Source: Acidobacteriaceae bacterium (GTDB lineage Bacteria > Acidobacteriota > Terriglobia > Terriglobales > Acidobacteriaceae). From it: a stretch of DNA of 5,554 nt. The stretch lies in the NCBI GenBank assembly GCA_003152795.1, contig PMBA01000460.1, forward strand, positions 10,369-15,922, in the 5' to 3' direction. Positions 5,007-5,554 of this stretch are shown in pieces. Each line of letters starts with the position of its first letter. Positions within the stretch are counted from its first letter, which is position 1. The notes under the pieces were generated by a model. It worked only from the letters and a program-made list of their open reading frames with translations, made no database searches and was not told where the DNA came from. Position numbers and translations under genes: made by a program.

Positions 5007-5554
5007 TCTCCCGCCTTCGCCAGCTTCTTCTTCCCCGCCGGTTTCTTTTTCAGCCGCTCCAGCACGGCGGCCACGATCAGCGGCAGCCCTACGGTGGCGT
5101 CCACAAACACTTCCCCAAACTTCCCGCCTTCCGCCGGAGGCACAAACTTGCCCCACGAAACCGCTTCGCTATACGGACTGCCCGAAAGCCCGCCCCAGTA
5201 CACCGGTTCCGGGCAGATGCGCAGGCCATAGTGATAGCGCTTCAACGGCAGGTCTTCCCCACCCCGGCGGTGGCGCAATTCAATGAACGGCCCAAACTGT
5301 TGCGACCAGTTGCGCGGGACGCCGCCACCGATGGTGAAGATGCCGAGGCGCTTCTGACTTAGCAAGGTAGCGGCGAAGTGCTCCAGGTCTTCAAAGGGAT
5401 CGAAGCGGAATCGCGGTTTGCCTTGCTTGTCGCGCTCGCGGTTGGTCAGCGCGTAATCGAGGCCGAGCTCGGAATCGGAGAAGGCGGGCACAAAAACAGG
5501 AACGTTTTTTTCGTAGGCAGACTTCAGAATGCCACGATCTTTGCCGCGCTTCGC
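5003..5554 (-). CDS. deoxyhypusine synthase family protein (C-terminal 183 residues; N-terminus beyond right edge)
   Basis: The frame is open from the right edge to TGA 5005-5003, giving AKRGKDRGILKSAYEKNVPVF and onward; GTG 5491 is internal, not the start. The family uses NAD to oxidise spermidine and pass an aminobutyl group to an acceptor through an imine on a lysine. Matches, numbered from the visible fragment, are NVPVFVPAFSDSELG (17-31), the NAD-site loop IGGGVPRN (75-82) and EAVSWGK (130-136), whose Lys136 aligns with the catalytic lysine of human DHS. Two canonical pocket residues differ: Asn82 replaces the His of GGGVPKH, and Leu123 stands where human DHS has Asp in DSGARPDE. Bacteria lack eIF5A, so a small-molecule acceptor (putrescine or agmatine, giving homospermidine- or spermidine-type products) is more likely; that is inference. 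The tail is Lys-rich. It is co-transcribed with the secreted-protein gene. Confidence 0.9.
   Translation of the reverse strand, partial: AKRGKDRGILKSAYEKNVPVFVPAFSDSELGLDYALTNRERDKQGKPRFRFDPFEDLEHFAATLLSQKRLGIFTIGGGVPRNWSQQFGPFIELRHRRGGEDLPLKRYHYGLRICPEPVYWGGLSGSPYSEAVSWGKFVPPAEGGKFGEVFVDATVGLPLIVAAVLERLKKKPAGKKKLAKAGE

Noticed and set aside
5007..5156. 50-codon upstream extension of the secreted-protein frame on the minus strand
   Set aside because: It is the DHS-like gene read out of frame (Gly/Arg-rich). The signal peptide begins at ATG 5006, which overlaps the upstream stop.
4575..5231. 218-codon plus-strand frame, and 4960-5286 on the same strand
   Set aside because: Antisense to the secreted-protein and DHS-like genes, which carry a signal peptide and catalytic motifs respectively.
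1..5554. CRISPR array, tRNA, rRNA, transposase, integrase or phage genes
   Set aside because: No regularly spaced repeats, cloverleaf-like elements, or recombinase or structural phage motifs were seen on either strand.

Overview
The window looks like chromosomal DNA from a GC-rich, soil-type bacterium, most probably an acidobacterium (Koribacter/Terriglobia-like). That placement is inference. It rests on the gene repertoire (pyruvoyl-dependent arginine decarboxylase beside a bacterial deoxyhypusine synthase homologue), the codon style and the protein texture, not on a marker gene. I see no rRNA, tRNA, CRISPR array, insertion sequence or phage gene.

Left part (1-1229): the main gene is on the minus strand and runs off the left edge, so its stop codon is not visible. 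It starts at 977 and encodes at least 325 residues: a helical N-terminus, a GAF-like domain and an Ala/Pro/Glu-rich tail. Its promoter region (978-1229) is shared with a divergent plus-strand pair. The minus side carries a sigma-70-type promoter with a perfect TATAAT. The plus side carries a good match to an ECF (extracytoplasmic function) sigma promoter.

Centre-left (1230-2113): an ECF sigma-70 factor overlaps, by GTGA, a short soluble zinc-binding anti-sigma factor. Together they form a compact stress-response switch that may activate its own promoter. The 450 bp that follow have no credible gene. They hold an inverted repeat around two 21-bp-spaced direct repeats, then a pyrimidine-rich stretch with three phased CCGTG motifs.

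Centre (2564-3652): a 76-residue zinc-ribbon-like orphan protein is followed by a GC-rich hairpin region. After it come a second hairpin, a 12-bp palindrome and a stand-alone YbaK/EbsC-type aminoacyl-tRNA deacylase, probably starting at GTG 3167.

Right part (3870-5554): a polyamine-related locus. pdaD (arginine to agmatine, plus strand, TTG start) converges, with only 3 bp between stop codons, on a minus-strand operon. That operon has a deoxyhypusine synthase-like gene (N-terminus beyond the right edge) coupled by ATGA to a small secreted protein of unknown function. The synthase homologue keeps the catalytic-lysine motif SWGK. It has Asn where hypusine-forming enzymes have His, and lacks an acidic residue of the canonical pocket, so it probably acts on a free polyamine or agmatine rather than on a protein. 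This is the part most worth experimental follow-up.
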